A DNA stretch of 64,000 nt from Ferrimonas balearica (GCF_019802085.1 NZ_JAHVHV010000001.1:1614874-1678873); one strand, 5' to 3'. Shown: positions 16,340-25,218, counted from the stretch's first letter. Numbers and translations: made by a program. Notes: generated from the sequence alone by a model not told the origin.

Positions 16340-17654
16340 GGTCGATCTCCTCCATCAGCTGCGCCAGTTGCTCGCGGCTGCTTTGATAATCCTGGGCCTG
16401 GTGCATCCCCTGACGCAGAAACTCGGCGATGCGGGGCTGCACCTGTACGGCCCGGTCGAGCTCCGCATCCTGGCCCGGTTGGTAACCGCCCAAAGGCAGC
16501 AGCTCCCGCACCTCGGCGAAGCGAGCGTTCAAATGGCGCAGGCGCTGCATGGCGCCCTGCCCCGCCTCGTCCACCAACTGGGCCACCAGGCGCGAGGCGG
16601 AGGCGTTGACGTCGATGGCCGGGTAGTGACCCTGCTCGGCCAGGGCGCGGGAGAGGATGATGTGACCGTCGAGGATCGCCCGGGCGGCGTCGGCCACCGG
16701 GTCATTCTGGTCGTCCCCCTCCACCAGCACGGTGTAGAGGGCAGTCAGGCTGCCCTGCCCCCCTTCGCCGTTGCCCGCCTGCTCCACCAGGGAGGGCAGT
16801 TGGGTGAAGGCCGAGGGCGGATAGCCCCGGGTGGCCGGCGGCTCACCCAGGCTCAGGGCCACCTCCCGCTGAGCCTGGGCGTAGCGGGTCAGGGAGTCCA
16901 CCAGCATCAGCACATCGTGGCCCTGATCCCGGTAGCCGGCGGCGATGCGGTGACACAGGCGCATCGCCCGCAGACGCATCAGCGCGGTGGCGTCCGCCGG
17001 AGCCACCACCACCACGGCCCGCTCGCGCCCCTCGGCGCCCAGGGCCTGGTCGATGAACTCGCGCACCTCGCGGCCCCGCTCCCCCACCAGCCCCACCACC
17101 ACGATGTCGGCCTGGGTGAAGCGGGTCATCATCCCCAGCAGCACAGACTTGCCCACCCCGGAGCCGGCAAAGAGCCCCAGGCGCTGGCCCTTGCCCACCG
17201 GCAGCAGGCTGTTGATGGCCCGCACCCCCACATCCAGGGGCTCATCGATGGGGCGACGCAGCAGGGGGTTGGGGGTGACGGGGCGGTGGGACTGGTAGGC
17301 CACCCGGGTCAGGGGGCCCTGACCGTCGATGGGCTCGCCACAGCCGTCCACCACCCGGCCCAGCAGACCCGGGCCCACCGGGAAGGGGGCGGCGCCCTTG
17401 AGGGGCTGAACCCGGGCGCCGGGCACCAGGCCGTCGGTGGGGGTCACCGGCATCAGGCAGAGGGTGTCGCGGTGAAACCCCACCACCTCCGCTTCCACCA
17501 TGGTGCCGTCACGACGCTCCACCAGGCAGCGCTCACCGGTGCCCAGATCGCAGCCCACCGCCTCCAGCAGCAGCCCGGTGACGCGCACCAGGCGGCCGTA
17601 GATCCGGGCAACGGGAACCTGGGGCCAATCAGCGATGACCGTCAGACTGCTCAC
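16332..17654 (-). CDS. fliI: Flagellum-specific ATPase FliI
   Basis: Export-apparatus ATPase related to F1 beta subunit. The 440-residue product has Walker A AGSGVGKS at residues 163-170, the downstream GERGREVREF segment, and the Walker B region (VLMLVDSLTRYAQAQREVAL, with Asp at the end of the hydrophobic strand). GEPPATRGYPPSAFTQLPSL is the flagellar/type III signature. The GTG at 17654 is the likely start because GGAG lies six bases upstream; the gene overlaps fliH by 26 bases. Confidence 0.97.
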   Translation of the reverse strand: MSSLTVIADWPQVPVARIYGRLVRVTGLLLEAVGCDLGTGERCLVERRDGTMVEAEVVGFHRDTLCLMPVTPTDGLVPGARVQPLKGAAPFPVGPGLLGRVVDGCGEPIDGQGPLTRVAYQSHRPVTPNPLLRRPIDEPLDVGVRAINSLLPVGKGQRLGLFAGSGVGKSVLLGMMTRFTQADIVVVGLVGERGREVREFIDQALGAEGRERAVVVVAPADATALMRLRAMRLCHRIAAGYRDQGHDVLMLVDSLTRYAQAQREVALSLGEPPATRGYPPSAFTQLPSLVEQAGNGEGGQGSLTALYTVLVEGDDQNDPVADAARAILDGHIILSRALAEQGHYPAIDVNASASRLVAQLVDEAGQGAMQRLRHLNARFAEVRELLPLGGYQPGQDAELDRAVQVQPRIAEFLRQGMHQAQDYQSSREQLAQLMEEIDRG

Positions 17655-18378
17655 CGGCTTCTCCTGCGCTCGGGTTCTCCTCCATGGCGTCCAGGCGGGC
17701 CCGGACCTGGGTCATGCAGGCGTCCAGCCGCGCTTCAACCGACGCGTCGGCGTCCAGGGCGTCGGACACCACCCGGCAACCGCCGGCGCTGATGCTGGGA
17801 TCCGGCACCAAAGTCCAGTCCTGGATGCGGTCCGGCGCCAGCTCCTTGAGCCGCTCGCAGGCGCTGGGCTCCAGGTGGATCTTCACCCCCTCCTGGCCAT
17901 CAGGCAGGGCCTTCAGGGTCTCCTCCACCAGGCTCAGCACCTGCTGGGGTTGCAGGGTCAGCTCACAGCGGATCACCTGCTGGGCCACCCGCTGCACCAA
18001 CTCCAGAATGAGCTCCTGCTGCTGGCGCACCTGGGACTGATAGCCCTCCTCCAGCACCGCCTTGAGTGCCTTGACCGGCACCAGGGCCTCGTCCAGCTCA
18101 GACCGGGCCTGGGTCTTGGCCCCGGTCAGGCCCTCCTGGCGGCCCTGGGCAAACCCCTGCTCCTGGCCACTGGCCTGGCCCTGGGCCAGTCCCTCGTCGT
18201 AGCCGGCCTGGTGGCCCTGTTGCTGGCCCTCTTTGTAGCCGCGGTCGAACCCCTCCTGGTAGCCCTGCCAGCTGTCCCCCTCTTCGCTGGGGCCTTTCTC
18301 ACCCTCCAGCGGCAGCGGGGTAAAGCGGTAGGGGCGGGCTCGAGCGCCGTCCAAGCGCCAACGGTTGTTCTGATTCAT
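17629..18378 (-). CDS. fliH: Flagellar assembly protein FliH with long GxxxG repeat
   Basis: Negative regulator and stator-like partner of FliI. The 249-residue product has an N-terminal basic/proline-rich tail, then twelve glycines exactly four residues apart (about residues 39-83, unit Gxxx as in GYQEGFDRGYKEGQ), then the C-terminal V-type ATPase E-subunit-like domain (LILELVQRVAQQVIRCELTL, then PSISAGGCRVVSDALDADASVEARLD). The GxxxG array is a known FliH feature. The ATG at 18378 overlaps the fliG stop (TGATG), so translation is coupled; a GTG is in frame one codon earlier. Confidence 0.94.
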   Translation of the reverse strand: MNQNNRWRLDGARARPYRFTPLPLEGEKGPSEEGDSWQGYQEGFDRGYKEGQQQGHQAGYDEGLAQGQASGQEQGFAQGRQEGLTGAKTQARSELDEALVPVKALKAVLEEGYQSQVRQQQELILELVQRVAQQVIRCELTLQPQQVLSLVEETLKALPDGQEGVKIHLEPSACERLKELAPDRIQDWTLVPDPSISAGGCRVVSDALDADASVEARLDACMTQVRARLDAMEENPSAGEAGEQSDGHR

Positions 18379-19397
18379 CACTCCACCACCAACTCTTCGT
18401 ACAACTGCAGCTCGATCTCACCGGCCGTCATCAGATCGCGGGCGATGCGCATTACCTCGCTGCGGGCAGCATCCGCCCGGGACAGGGGCACGGGGCCCAG
18501 GGCGCCTACCTGGGTTTCCAGGGCCTGGGCCATGCGCTTGGGCAGGGCCGAGAGCAGACGCCGTTTGAACTCGCTGTCCAGCCCCTTCATCGCCAGGGCC
18601 AGCACGTCCTGGGGCACCTCCTGCAGCAGCAGCTGCAGGGTGTCGTCGTTTTGACGGGCCAGGATGATGAAGTCGAACATGTTCTCCTCCACCTCCACCG
18701 CCAGGGTGCGATCGTGCAGCTTGATCATCTCCATCAGCTGGCTGCGGTCGCCGTCGAAGCGGTTGAGGATCCCGGCCACCTGGCGCACCCCGGTCACCCG
18801 GGTGTGGCTGCGTTCGTTGGCCACCGCCAGGCAGCGGTCCACCAGTTGCTTGAGCTCCTCGATCACCTCCCGGTCCAGCTCGCCCAGCTGGGCGATGCGC
18901 ACCAGCAGTTCGTCGTGGCTGGACTCCGGCAGGCGCTGCAGTACCAGCGAGGCGGCCTCCGGCGGCAGCAGGCCCAGCAGCACCGCCTGGAGCTGGGGGT
19001 GCTCCGGGGCGATCTGGCGGGCCAGCAGGGCCGGCTCCACCCACTCCAGGCGCTGGACCAGGGTCTTGACCTCGTCGCCGTAGATGGAGTCCAGCAGGCC
19101 CTTGGCCAGCTTGTCCCCCAGCGCCAGATCCAGGGTGCGCTGCAGGAAGCCGCGGCTGGCCCGGGCGATCCCCGCCTGGTCGCTGTAGTCACTGAAAAAG
19201 CGTTGCAGCACGCCCTCGGCGTCGTCCTGACGGACGTTGGAGAGCCGGGCCATCACCTGGCTGACCTGCTGCACCTGCAGGCTGTTCATGTGGGACAGCA
19301 CCTTGGCCGCCCCCTCTTCGCCCATGCTCACCAGCAGCATGGCCGCCTGCTCCACCCCGCCCAGCTGGGGGGCGTTCTCTTGATTAGTCGCGCTCAT
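18378..19397 (-). CDS. fliG: Flagellar motor switch protein FliG
   Basis: C-ring rotor protein that contacts FliF and the stator. The 339-residue product has the N-terminal FliF-binding domain (VEQAAMLLVSMGEEGAAKVLSHM), middle domain, and C-terminal torque domain (NMFDFIILARQNDDTLQLLLQEVP, then VLALAMKGLDSEFKRRLLSALPKRMAQAL). Length is typical (about 330-340). Overlaps fliF by 14 bases. Confidence 0.97.
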   Translation of the reverse strand: MSATNQENAPQLGGVEQAAMLLVSMGEEGAAKVLSHMNSLQVQQVSQVMARLSNVRQDDAEGVLQRFFSDYSDQAGIARASRGFLQRTLDLALGDKLAKGLLDSIYGDEVKTLVQRLEWVEPALLARQIAPEHPQLQAVLLGLLPPEAASLVLQRLPESSHDELLVRIAQLGELDREVIEELKQLVDRCLAVANERSHTRVTGVRQVAGILNRFDGDRSQLMEMIKLHDRTLAVEVEENMFDFIILARQNDDTLQLLLQEVPQDVLALAMKGLDSEFKRRLLSALPKRMAQALETQVGALGPVPLSRADAARSEVMRIARDLMTAGEIELQLYEELVVE

Positions 19398-21009
19398 GGT
19401 TGCCCATCCACTGTGTGATCACTTCGGCGACGCGCGCCGGCTCTTCGTTGGCCAACAGACCCAGGTGCTCAAGCTGCACCGACAGGGCGGAGCCCGGCGG
19501 CGGCAACTCCGGCACCGCCGGGGTCGGGACGCTCTCCTGCACCGGCAGCAGGGCGGCCTCGGTGGCCTCGGCGTGGGCCATCTCCTGCTCCACGGTGCGG
19601 GTCAGGTGTTTCACCAGCGGCCGCAGCACGAAGAGGATGAGCCCCAGTCCCAGGAAGGCGCCGATCAGGTAACGCAGGTAGATCTGGTACTCCTGGGTCT
19701 GCCACCAGGGCAGCGGCTCCAGCTCCGGCACCGGCTGGGCGGCGAATGGGAAGGCGTGCAGGCTCAGGGTGTCGCCCCGGGCGGCCTCGAAGCCGATGGC
19801 GTCCTGGACCAGCTGGGAGAGCTGGTCCAGTTGCGCCTGCTCCCAGGCGCCCATCTCGCTGTTGAGCAGCACCGACACAGACAGGCGCTCAAGCTGAGCC
19901 TGCTGGAACTTGGTGTGGCGCACCGAGCGGCTGGTCTCGAAATGGCGCTCACTCTCGGTGGAGAGGTTCTGGCCCGGCTCGGCGTCCTCCGCCGGGTCCC
20001 CCTCGGTGGCCGGCGGCTGGTTGGCCAGTGCACCGGGGATCCCGAAGGCCAGATCGGCGGAGCGGGAGTCCGAGCGGCTGGCTTCGCGCAGCACCACGGT
20101 GTTCTCCGGATCAACCTGCTCGCGGGTCTCCTCCACCTGATCGAAATTGACCCGGGCCGCCACCTGCACCCGGTAGTTGCCGTAGCCCAGGATCGGCAGC
20201 AGCATGTCGCTGGCGCGCTGACTGAGGGCCTGCTCCATCTGCTGGCTGTAGGTCAGCTGACGCTCACCGGAGCGGCTCATGTCCTGGGCCAGCTCCAGAT
20301 CGGCGCTCAGCAGCCGGCCGTTCTGATCCACCACGGAGACGTCGTTGGCGGGCATGCCGGTGACCGAACCGGAAACCAGGTTGACGATCGCCTCCACCTG
20401 GTCGCGGCCCAGCTCGGCGCCGGAGTAGAGTTCCAGCATCACCGCCGCGGAGGGCAGCTCCGGCTGCTGGCGGATAAAGAGGGTCCGCTTGGGGATCGCC
20501 AGGTGCACCCGGGCGCTGCGCACCGCCTTCATCGCCATGATGGTGCGGGACAGCTCCCCCTCCAGGCCAAGCCGGTAGCGGGTCTCCTCCAGAAACTGAC
20601 TGCTGCCCAAGGCGCCGGCCTTGTCCAGCAGCTCCATCCCCGCCGGCATCTTGGCGCGGATCCCACGGGCCGCCAGGGTCATGCGGGCGCGGCCGAGTTG
20701 GTCCTCCAGTACCAGGATCTGGCCGTTGTCGGCCTGCATCCGGTAGGGGATCTTCTCCGCTTCCAGCACCTCGATGATCTCGGCGCTGTCAAAGCCCTCC
20801 TGGCTGCCGTACAGGGGGCGGTAGCCGCGGCTGGCGGTCCACAGCACCAGGACAATCACCGTGGCCACCACGGTGGCCATCACGGCGATCACCAGCACCT
20901 GGCGATCGCTGCGGCTGGCCCCCTGCCAGCGGCTCCAGAGCCCCTTGAATCGGCTCATCAAACCACCCTCGTTGGGCGGCGTCATGCTCTCTGCGGTTGC
21001 AGTCGTCAT
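19384..21009 (-). CDS. fliF: Flagellar MS-ring protein FliF
   Basis: Inner-membrane MS ring on which the basal body assembles. The 541-residue product has a first membrane segment (VLVIAVMATVVATVIVLVLW), the YscJ-like ring-building motifs (LLDKAGALGSSQFLEETRYR then LGLEGELSRTIMAMKAVRSARVHLAIP), a second membrane segment (IYLRYLIGAFLGLGLILFVLRPLV) and a C-terminal tail for FliG. The ATG at 21009 (one codon after an in-frame GTG) is nine bases from AAGGA. Confidence 0.96.
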   Translation of the reverse strand: MTTATAESMTPPNEGGLMSRFKGLWSRWQGASRSDRQVLVIAVMATVVATVIVLVLWTASRGYRPLYGSQEGFDSAEIIEVLEAEKIPYRMQADNGQILVLEDQLGRARMTLAARGIRAKMPAGMELLDKAGALGSSQFLEETRYRLGLEGELSRTIMAMKAVRSARVHLAIPKRTLFIRQQPELPSAAVMLELYSGAELGRDQVEAIVNLVSGSVTGMPANDVSVVDQNGRLLSADLELAQDMSRSGERQLTYSQQMEQALSQRASDMLLPILGYGNYRVQVAARVNFDQVEETREQVDPENTVVLREASRSDSRSADLAFGIPGALANQPPATEGDPAEDAEPGQNLSTESERHFETSRSVRHTKFQQAQLERLSVSVLLNSEMGAWEQAQLDQLSQLVQDAIGFEAARGDTLSLHAFPFAAQPVPELEPLPWWQTQEYQIYLRYLIGAFLGLGLILFVLRPLVKHLTRTVEQEMAHAEATEAALLPVQESVPTPAVPELPPPGSALSVQLEHLGLLANEEPARVAEVITQWMGNHERD

Positions 21010-21021
21010 CACTTTGTTTCC

Positions 21022-21372
21022 TTACAACGGCATCTTCATGACGTCATCGAATGCCGTCACCAGTTTGTTTCGCACCTGCACCAGGGCACTGAAGGTCAGG
21101 CTGGCCTTCTGGGACGCCACCATGGCCCCCACCAGGTCATCGCTGCGGCCCAGGTCTACGTCGGTGCGCATCCGGTCCGCCCGCGCCTGATCGGCGTTGA
21201 TGGCATTGACCTTGTGGCTCATCAGCTCAGTAAAGGAGGGCCCGTTCAGGATCCGGTTTTCCTGGCCATCCAGGGGATTGGGACCGATGGCAATCTCGCC
21301 GGCCGCCCGCTCCCGGTTGAGCTGCAGGCTCTCCTGCAAACGGGCCTGGCTGAGGGCGATTGAGTTAGACAT
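21022..21372 (-). CDS. fliE: Flagellar hook-basal body protein FliE
   Basis: Adaptor between MS ring and rod. The ATG at 21372 is chosen because GGAG lies seven bases upstream; the upstream ATG (21384) provides that very ribosome site. The 116-residue product ends with the FliE signature region (DDLVGAMVASQKASLTFSALVQ then VRNKLVTAFDDVMKMPL). It is the first gene of fliEFGHIJ and lies 20 bases downstream of the lafK-like gene. Confidence 0.93.
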   Translation of the reverse strand: MSNSIALSQARLQESLQLNRERAAGEIAIGPNPLDGQENRILNGPSFTELMSHKVNAINADQARADRMRTDVDLGRSDDLVGAMVASQKASLTFSALVQVRNKLVTAFDDVMKMPL

Positions 21373-21392
21373 GAAAGACTCCATCTTTACGG

Positions 21393-22697
21393 TTAAGCCG
21401 CGTCAGAGGCGCGCAGCAGGCTGTCGATGTCCAGCCCCTGTTCGCGCATCTGCGCCAATTTGTAACGCAGTGCCCGGGTGGTCATCCCCAGCGCCTCGGC
21501 GCTGCGACTGCGATGGCCGTCGAAGCGCCGCAGCACATCGACGATGTATTGAAACTCCGCCTGGCGCTTTGAGGCCTTGAGGCCACACTCGGCCTCCGCC
21601 ATCACCAGGGCGTCGGTGGCCCCCTGGGGCAGGCCCAGTTCCGCCACCTGCAGGGCACTGCCCCGGCGCATCACCAGGGCGCGCTGGACGGTGTTCTCCA
21701 GCTCCCGGACGTTGCCGGGCCAGTCGTAGCCCTGCAGCACCTGGCGGGCGCTGGCACTGAAGTGACAGCGACTCTGGCCGCTGCCAAAGCGGCCCAGGAA
21801 GTGCTCCGCCAGGGGCAGGATGTCTTCGCGCCGCTCCCGCAGGGGCACGGTTTTGAGGGGCAACACATCCAGGCGGTAGAAGAGATCCTCGCGAAAGCGC
21901 CCCTCGGCCACCGCCTGGCGCAGGTCCTGGTTGGTGGCGGCGATGATGCGGATGTCCAGGGCGATCCCCTGGTGGGAGCCGAGCCGTTCCACCTCCCGCT
22001 CCTGCAGCACCCGCAGCAGCTTGGCCTGCAGCAGCAGGGGCATCTCGGCGATCTCATCCAGCAGCAGGGTGCCGCCGTTGGCCGCCTCGAACTTGCCCGG
22101 CTTGTCGGCGTGGGCCCCGGTGAAGGCGCCCTTGACATGACCGAACAGCAGGGACTCGAGCATGCTTTCCGGGATGGCGGCGCAGTTGACCGCCAGGAAG
22201 GGGCCGTCACTGCGGGGGGAGTGGCGATGGATAAAGCGGGAGAGCTGCTCCTTGCCGGTGCCGCTCTCGCCGGTCAGCAGCACGCTGGCGTCGGTCTGGG
22301 CGGCCCGGTGGGCCAGCATCAGCAGTTGTCGCGACCGGGGCGACACCGCCACCATGTCGTCGTGATCCTGCTCCAGCTGCATCAGACGCTGGAGCTGGCT
22401 CACCAGCTGATCGGCGTCCAGGGGCAGAAGCAGGTAATCCTGGGCCCCCTGGCGCATCGCTTCGCTGGCCAGTTCGGTCTGTTCCGGCTCCACCAGGGCG
22501 ATCTGGTACTTGCTGTTGGCCTCGGCCAGGGCCTGACCAACCCGCTCCAGGGGCTGTTGACTCAGGTCCACCAGGGCCACCCAACCGGGGGTCTCGCCGG
22601 CGTCGTCCAGTTGGTAGCCCTGCAGCTCCAGCTGGGTGCGTACCAGGCCCGGCAGGGTGACGTTGGCCAGGCTCAGACGCGGGGCATCAGCGGGCAT
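21393..22697 (-). CDS. lafK: Sigma54-dependent flagellar activator (LafK/FleQ type)
   Basis: Master activator of the lateral flagellar operons. The start at 22697 has GGGAGG eight bases upstream and gives 434 residues. An N-terminal receiver-like domain keeps the terminal QGAQDYLLLPLDAD pattern, but I see neither the acidic pocket nor the phospho-acceptor, and Leu replaces the usual Lys. The AAA+ domain has Walker A GESGTGKE (about 143-150), the sigma54-contact GAFTGA (about 190-195), Walker B LLLDEIAE (about 211-218) and RDDLFYRLDVLP-like sequence. The C-terminus (RFDGHRSRSAEALGMTTRALRYKL) is a Fis-type helix-turn-helix. Its location next to fliE and motY matches LafK. Overlaps motY by 11 bases. 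Confidence 0.92.
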   Translation of the reverse strand: MPADAPRLSLANVTLPGLVRTQLELQGYQLDDAGETPGWVALVDLSQQPLERVGQALAEANSKYQIALVEPEQTELASEAMRQGAQDYLLLPLDADQLVSQLQRLMQLEQDHDDMVAVSPRSRQLLMLAHRAAQTDASVLLTGESGTGKEQLSRFIHRHSPRSDGPFLAVNCAAIPESMLESLLFGHVKGAFTGAHADKPGKFEAANGGTLLLDEIAEMPLLLQAKLLRVLQEREVERLGSHQGIALDIRIIAATNQDLRQAVAEGRFREDLFYRLDVLPLKTVPLRERREDILPLAEHFLGRFGSGQSRCHFSASARQVLQGYDWPGNVRELENTVQRALVMRRGSALQVAELGLPQGATDALVMAEAECGLKASKRQAEFQYIVDVLRRFDGHRSRSAEALGMTTRALRYKLAQMREQGLDIDSLLRASDAA

Positions 22698-23577
22698 CGG
22701 CAGCCACCTCCCGTGCCTGGCCATCTTTGACCAGGCGGATGGTCACCCGCCGGTTCTGATCGCGGCCGGTCCGCTGGCCATTGCTGGCCAGGGGGTAGCG
22801 CTCGCCATGACCGCGCACCTGAAGCTTGTCGCGGGCCACGCCCCGCTCGAACAGCAGCGCCCCCACTTCGTCGGCCCGGTCCCGGGACAGCGCCAGGTTG
22901 GCCAGGTGGTCGCCCACGTTATCGGTGTGCCCATCCACCAGCACCTCGACGATGGCCGGATCCGCGGCCACGTAGGCGGCGATGGCGTCCAGTTGGTTCA
23001 ACTGGGCACCGCTGGGCAGCAGTTGACCGCTGCGGTAGGCCAGGGTGACGTGACGAACTTCGTTATAAGGCAGCGGCACCAGGGCGGTACGGCACTGGCG
23101 GAATTGGCCCAGGGCGGTGCGTACCGCCACCGGCTGTGCCGCCAGGCGATAGCCCGCCTCTTCGCTGAGCTGCACATCCAGCTGCCAGCCAAGGCCCTGC
23201 TCCAGCGCCTCGAGGTAAGGGGTCGCGTCCCCCTCCATCACCGCCCGGCGGCCGGTCCACTGCCAGAGGCGATGGGCATCCAATGCCGGTGCACGGCGCT
23301 GCCACTGGGGGGCCACAAGACGACTCTCGCTGTGTCGCGGCTGCTCCACCAGCCAGTCCGCCGCCAAGCTCAGGCCCAGGGGCTGACCCGGGTAAGCGGC
23401 CAGGGTCAGGGTGCCAAACCCCTCGACCTGCTGGTGGATCTCGCAGTAGAAGCGGTTGCCCTGGAACTGCCACTGCACGCCATCCATGGGCGTGCTGAAT
23501 TGGCTGTACTGGGGCGCGGCAAAGGCGGGGAGTCCAAGAAATATCAGGAACAGTGTGCCTGCTGCAATTTTAATCAT
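22687..23577 (-). CDS. motY: Sodium-type flagellar stator-ring protein MotY (lateral)
   Basis: Periplasmic T-ring protein that stabilises stators. The 296-residue product has a signal peptide (MIKIAAGTLFLIFLGLPAFA), a MotY-like beta domain with QWQFQGNRFYCEIHQQVEGF, and a C-terminal OmpA peptidoglycan-binding domain (VDGHTDNVGDHLANLALSRD, RADEVGALLFERGV, then RGHGERYPLASN and GRDQNRRVTI). It is divergent from fliM and precedes lafK. The stators motAB are not in the window. Confidence 0.92.
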   Translation of the reverse strand: MIKIAAGTLFLIFLGLPAFAAPQYSQFSTPMDGVQWQFQGNRFYCEIHQQVEGFGTLTLAAYPGQPLGLSLAADWLVEQPRHSESRLVAPQWQRRAPALDAHRLWQWTGRRAVMEGDATPYLEALEQGLGWQLDVQLSEEAGYRLAAQPVAVRTALGQFRQCRTALVPLPYNEVRHVTLAYRSGQLLPSGAQLNQLDAIAAYVAADPAIVEVLVDGHTDNVGDHLANLALSRDRADEVGALLFERGVARDKLQVRGHGERYPLASNGQRTGRDQNRRVTIRLVKDGQAREVAADAR

Positions 23578-23985
23578 GACGAATCGCCGTCCAATGAATT
23601 CGAATTAATTAAACGACAAAAAACATCATGCCGTTAATTTTCAGGGCACTAACTTAAAATCAAATCCACTTGAAAAGCAATATTGAAATTCTGATTTTGT
23701 TGCTGCTAAGGTAACGCCCCAAACCCAGCAATGACGCTGGATTGGCGCAAAATCATCGTCAACAAAATGACATGAACAACGGGATTTTGACGCGCGAATA
23801 ATTAATGCACAAAGAGGTAGAGATTATTACTTCTTGTTCAGACAAATATTTGACAGCGTCAATTTACCGCTACGATGACAATATTTTGTCGAGCGTCAAA
23901 ATAGGATTTAAAGTGCGACCATTTATCGCGAATGATATTCGGCCGCATCGTCACATTCGGTGTCACCATTGAGGGAACAGAACGA
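23578..23985. promoter_or_regulatory. AT-rich divergent control region between motY and fliM
   Basis: 408 bases without a gene. Positions 23581-23940 are about 38% GC by hand count, far below the surrounding genes. It must contain the promoters for the leftward motY-lafK-fliE-J group and the rightward fliM-flhA group. I find no good sigma54 promoter on either strand. Visible elements are a TTGACA with imperfect TACGAT 15 bases downstream (from 23850), a 13-bp palindrome TTGACAGCGTCAA (23850-23862), and a weak sigma28-like match (TAAAGTGC-N11-GCGAATGA, 23909-23935) pointing to fliM. Confidence 0.6.
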
Positions 23986-24855
23986 ATGAAAACCACAGCC
24001 AAAGCCACGGTATTGCGCGCCGCGGATCAGCACCCCTACCGGCCGGTAGCCCTGGTGCAGGAACGTCTGGCCCGCAGTCGGCTGCTGTTTGAATTGGAGA
24101 AGCGTCAGCGCCAGGTACTGGATGCCGTCGCCCAGGCGCTGACCCCGGGCACCGGTCGTGCCCAGAGCCCCATCTACGGCGTCACCGCGCTGCGCAACGA
24201 GACCGCTCAACGGTTGCCGAAAGACTTGGCCTGGTTCCAGCTCAGCCTGGAGCGCCAGCCCCTGGCCTGGTGGGGCATCGACCGCTGCAGCCTGGACCAG
24301 CTGGCCAGCAGCTACTACGGCGGCGGCAACCGCCCCCTCATCTGCCCCCTGACCCCGCCGAGCCAATCGGAGCTGCGCCTGGTGAAGCGGATGATGGTGG
24401 CGGCGCTGTGCGCCCTGACGCCCCAACCGCTGGAGGCGGATGCCCTGGAGCTGGAGCAGCTGGAGGCCGAGCAGGCTTTCCAAGCGCCGATGCGCTGGCA
24501 GTTTGACTGGACCCAGTCCCGTGGCCTGCCCCAGATGCAGTGGATGCTCAGCGACCTGGCACTGGCCCGGTTGACCATGGCCCCAAGCCAGCCCACGGCC
24601 CAGCCGGACCTGGCAGCCCAGCTCAAGCGCCGGCTGCACCAGCTGCCCATCCGTCTCTCCTGCCAGCTGGCCCACCAGTCGATGCCAACCCAGGCGCTGC
24701 AAGGCCTGCAAAGCGGCGAGATCCTGCCGATGACCCTGACCCGGCGCAGCCCGGTGGCCATCGGCGGGCGCCCCATGTTTCACGCCACGGTGCACACCCA
24801 CGAGGGGCAACTGGTGGCCAAACTCACTCACGACCTACATCAACACGAGGATTAA
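23986..24855 (+). CDS. fliM: Flagellar motor switch protein FliM, lateral type
   Basis: C-ring switch subunit. The 289-residue product keeps the FliM middle-domain frame (about residues 40-200) and the C-terminal SpoA/FliN-like domain (LPIRLSCQLAHQSMPTQALQ, LQSGEILPMTLTRRSPVAIG), and it is followed directly by fliN. It lacks the N-terminal LSQxEIDALL peptide that binds CheY-P; the N-terminus is MKTTAKATVLRAADQHPYRP. It is also shorter and more divergent than enterobacterial FliM (334 residues). The start at 23986 is preceded by GAGGGAA. The name rests on context plus the SpoA domain. Confidence 0.85.
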   Translation: MKTTAKATVLRAADQHPYRPVALVQERLARSRLLFELEKRQRQVLDAVAQALTPGTGRAQSPIYGVTALRNETAQRLPKDLAWFQLSLERQPLAWWGIDRCSLDQLASSYYGGGNRPLICPLTPPSQSELRLVKRMMVAALCALTPQPLEADALELEQLEAEQAFQAPMRWQFDWTQSRGLPQMQWMLSDLALARLTMAPSQPTAQPDLAAQLKRRLHQLPIRLSCQLAHQSMPTQALQGLQSGEILPMTLTRRSPVAIGGRPMFHATVHTHEGQLVAKLTHDLHQHED

Positions 24856-24858
24856 TCG

Positions 24859-25218
24859 ATGTCCGAGGAAACTTTGCTGCTGGACGACGACCTGCTTATG
24901 GACGACGACCTCTTTGCCGATGAACCGGCGGCCCCGAAGTCCGAGCCTGCCCCGCGCCCCCAGCGCGACATGCAGTTCTTCAGCCACCTGCCGGTGCAGG
25001 TCTCACTGGAGCTGGCCAGCGCCGAGCTGAGCCTGGGCGAGCTGATGGCCATGGGTGAAGGGGACATCGTGGCCCTGGACCGCATGGTGGGCGAACCCCT
25101 GGATCTGCGAGTCAACGGCACCCTGCTGGGCCGTGGCGAGGTGGTGGAAGTGAATGGCCGCTACGGCGTGCGCCTGCTGGAAGTGGAAGCCAGCAAACTC
25201 TCCGGCATGGGTGGCTGA
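24859..25218 (+). CDS. fliN: Flagellar motor switch protein FliN
   Basis: Lower C-ring subunit. The 119-residue product has an acidic N-terminal tail (LLLDDDLLMDDDLFADE) and a C-terminal SpoA domain (LPVQVSLELASAELSLGELM, then MGEGDIVALDRMVGEPLDLR and VNGTLLGRGEVVEVNGRYGV) that is unmistakably FliN. Located 3 bases after fliM and 4 before fliP. Confidence 0.96.
   Translation: MSEETLLLDDDLLMDDDLFADEPAAPKSEPAPRPQRDMQFFSHLPVQVSLELASAELSLGELMAMGEGDIVALDRMVGEPLDLRVNGTLLGRGEVVEVNGRYGVRLLEVEASKLSGMGG

Noticed and set aside
23705-23725. Weak GG-N10-GC (sigma54-like) element on the minus strand upstream of motY
   Set aside because: Only the invariant dinucleotides fit; flanking consensus bases do not.
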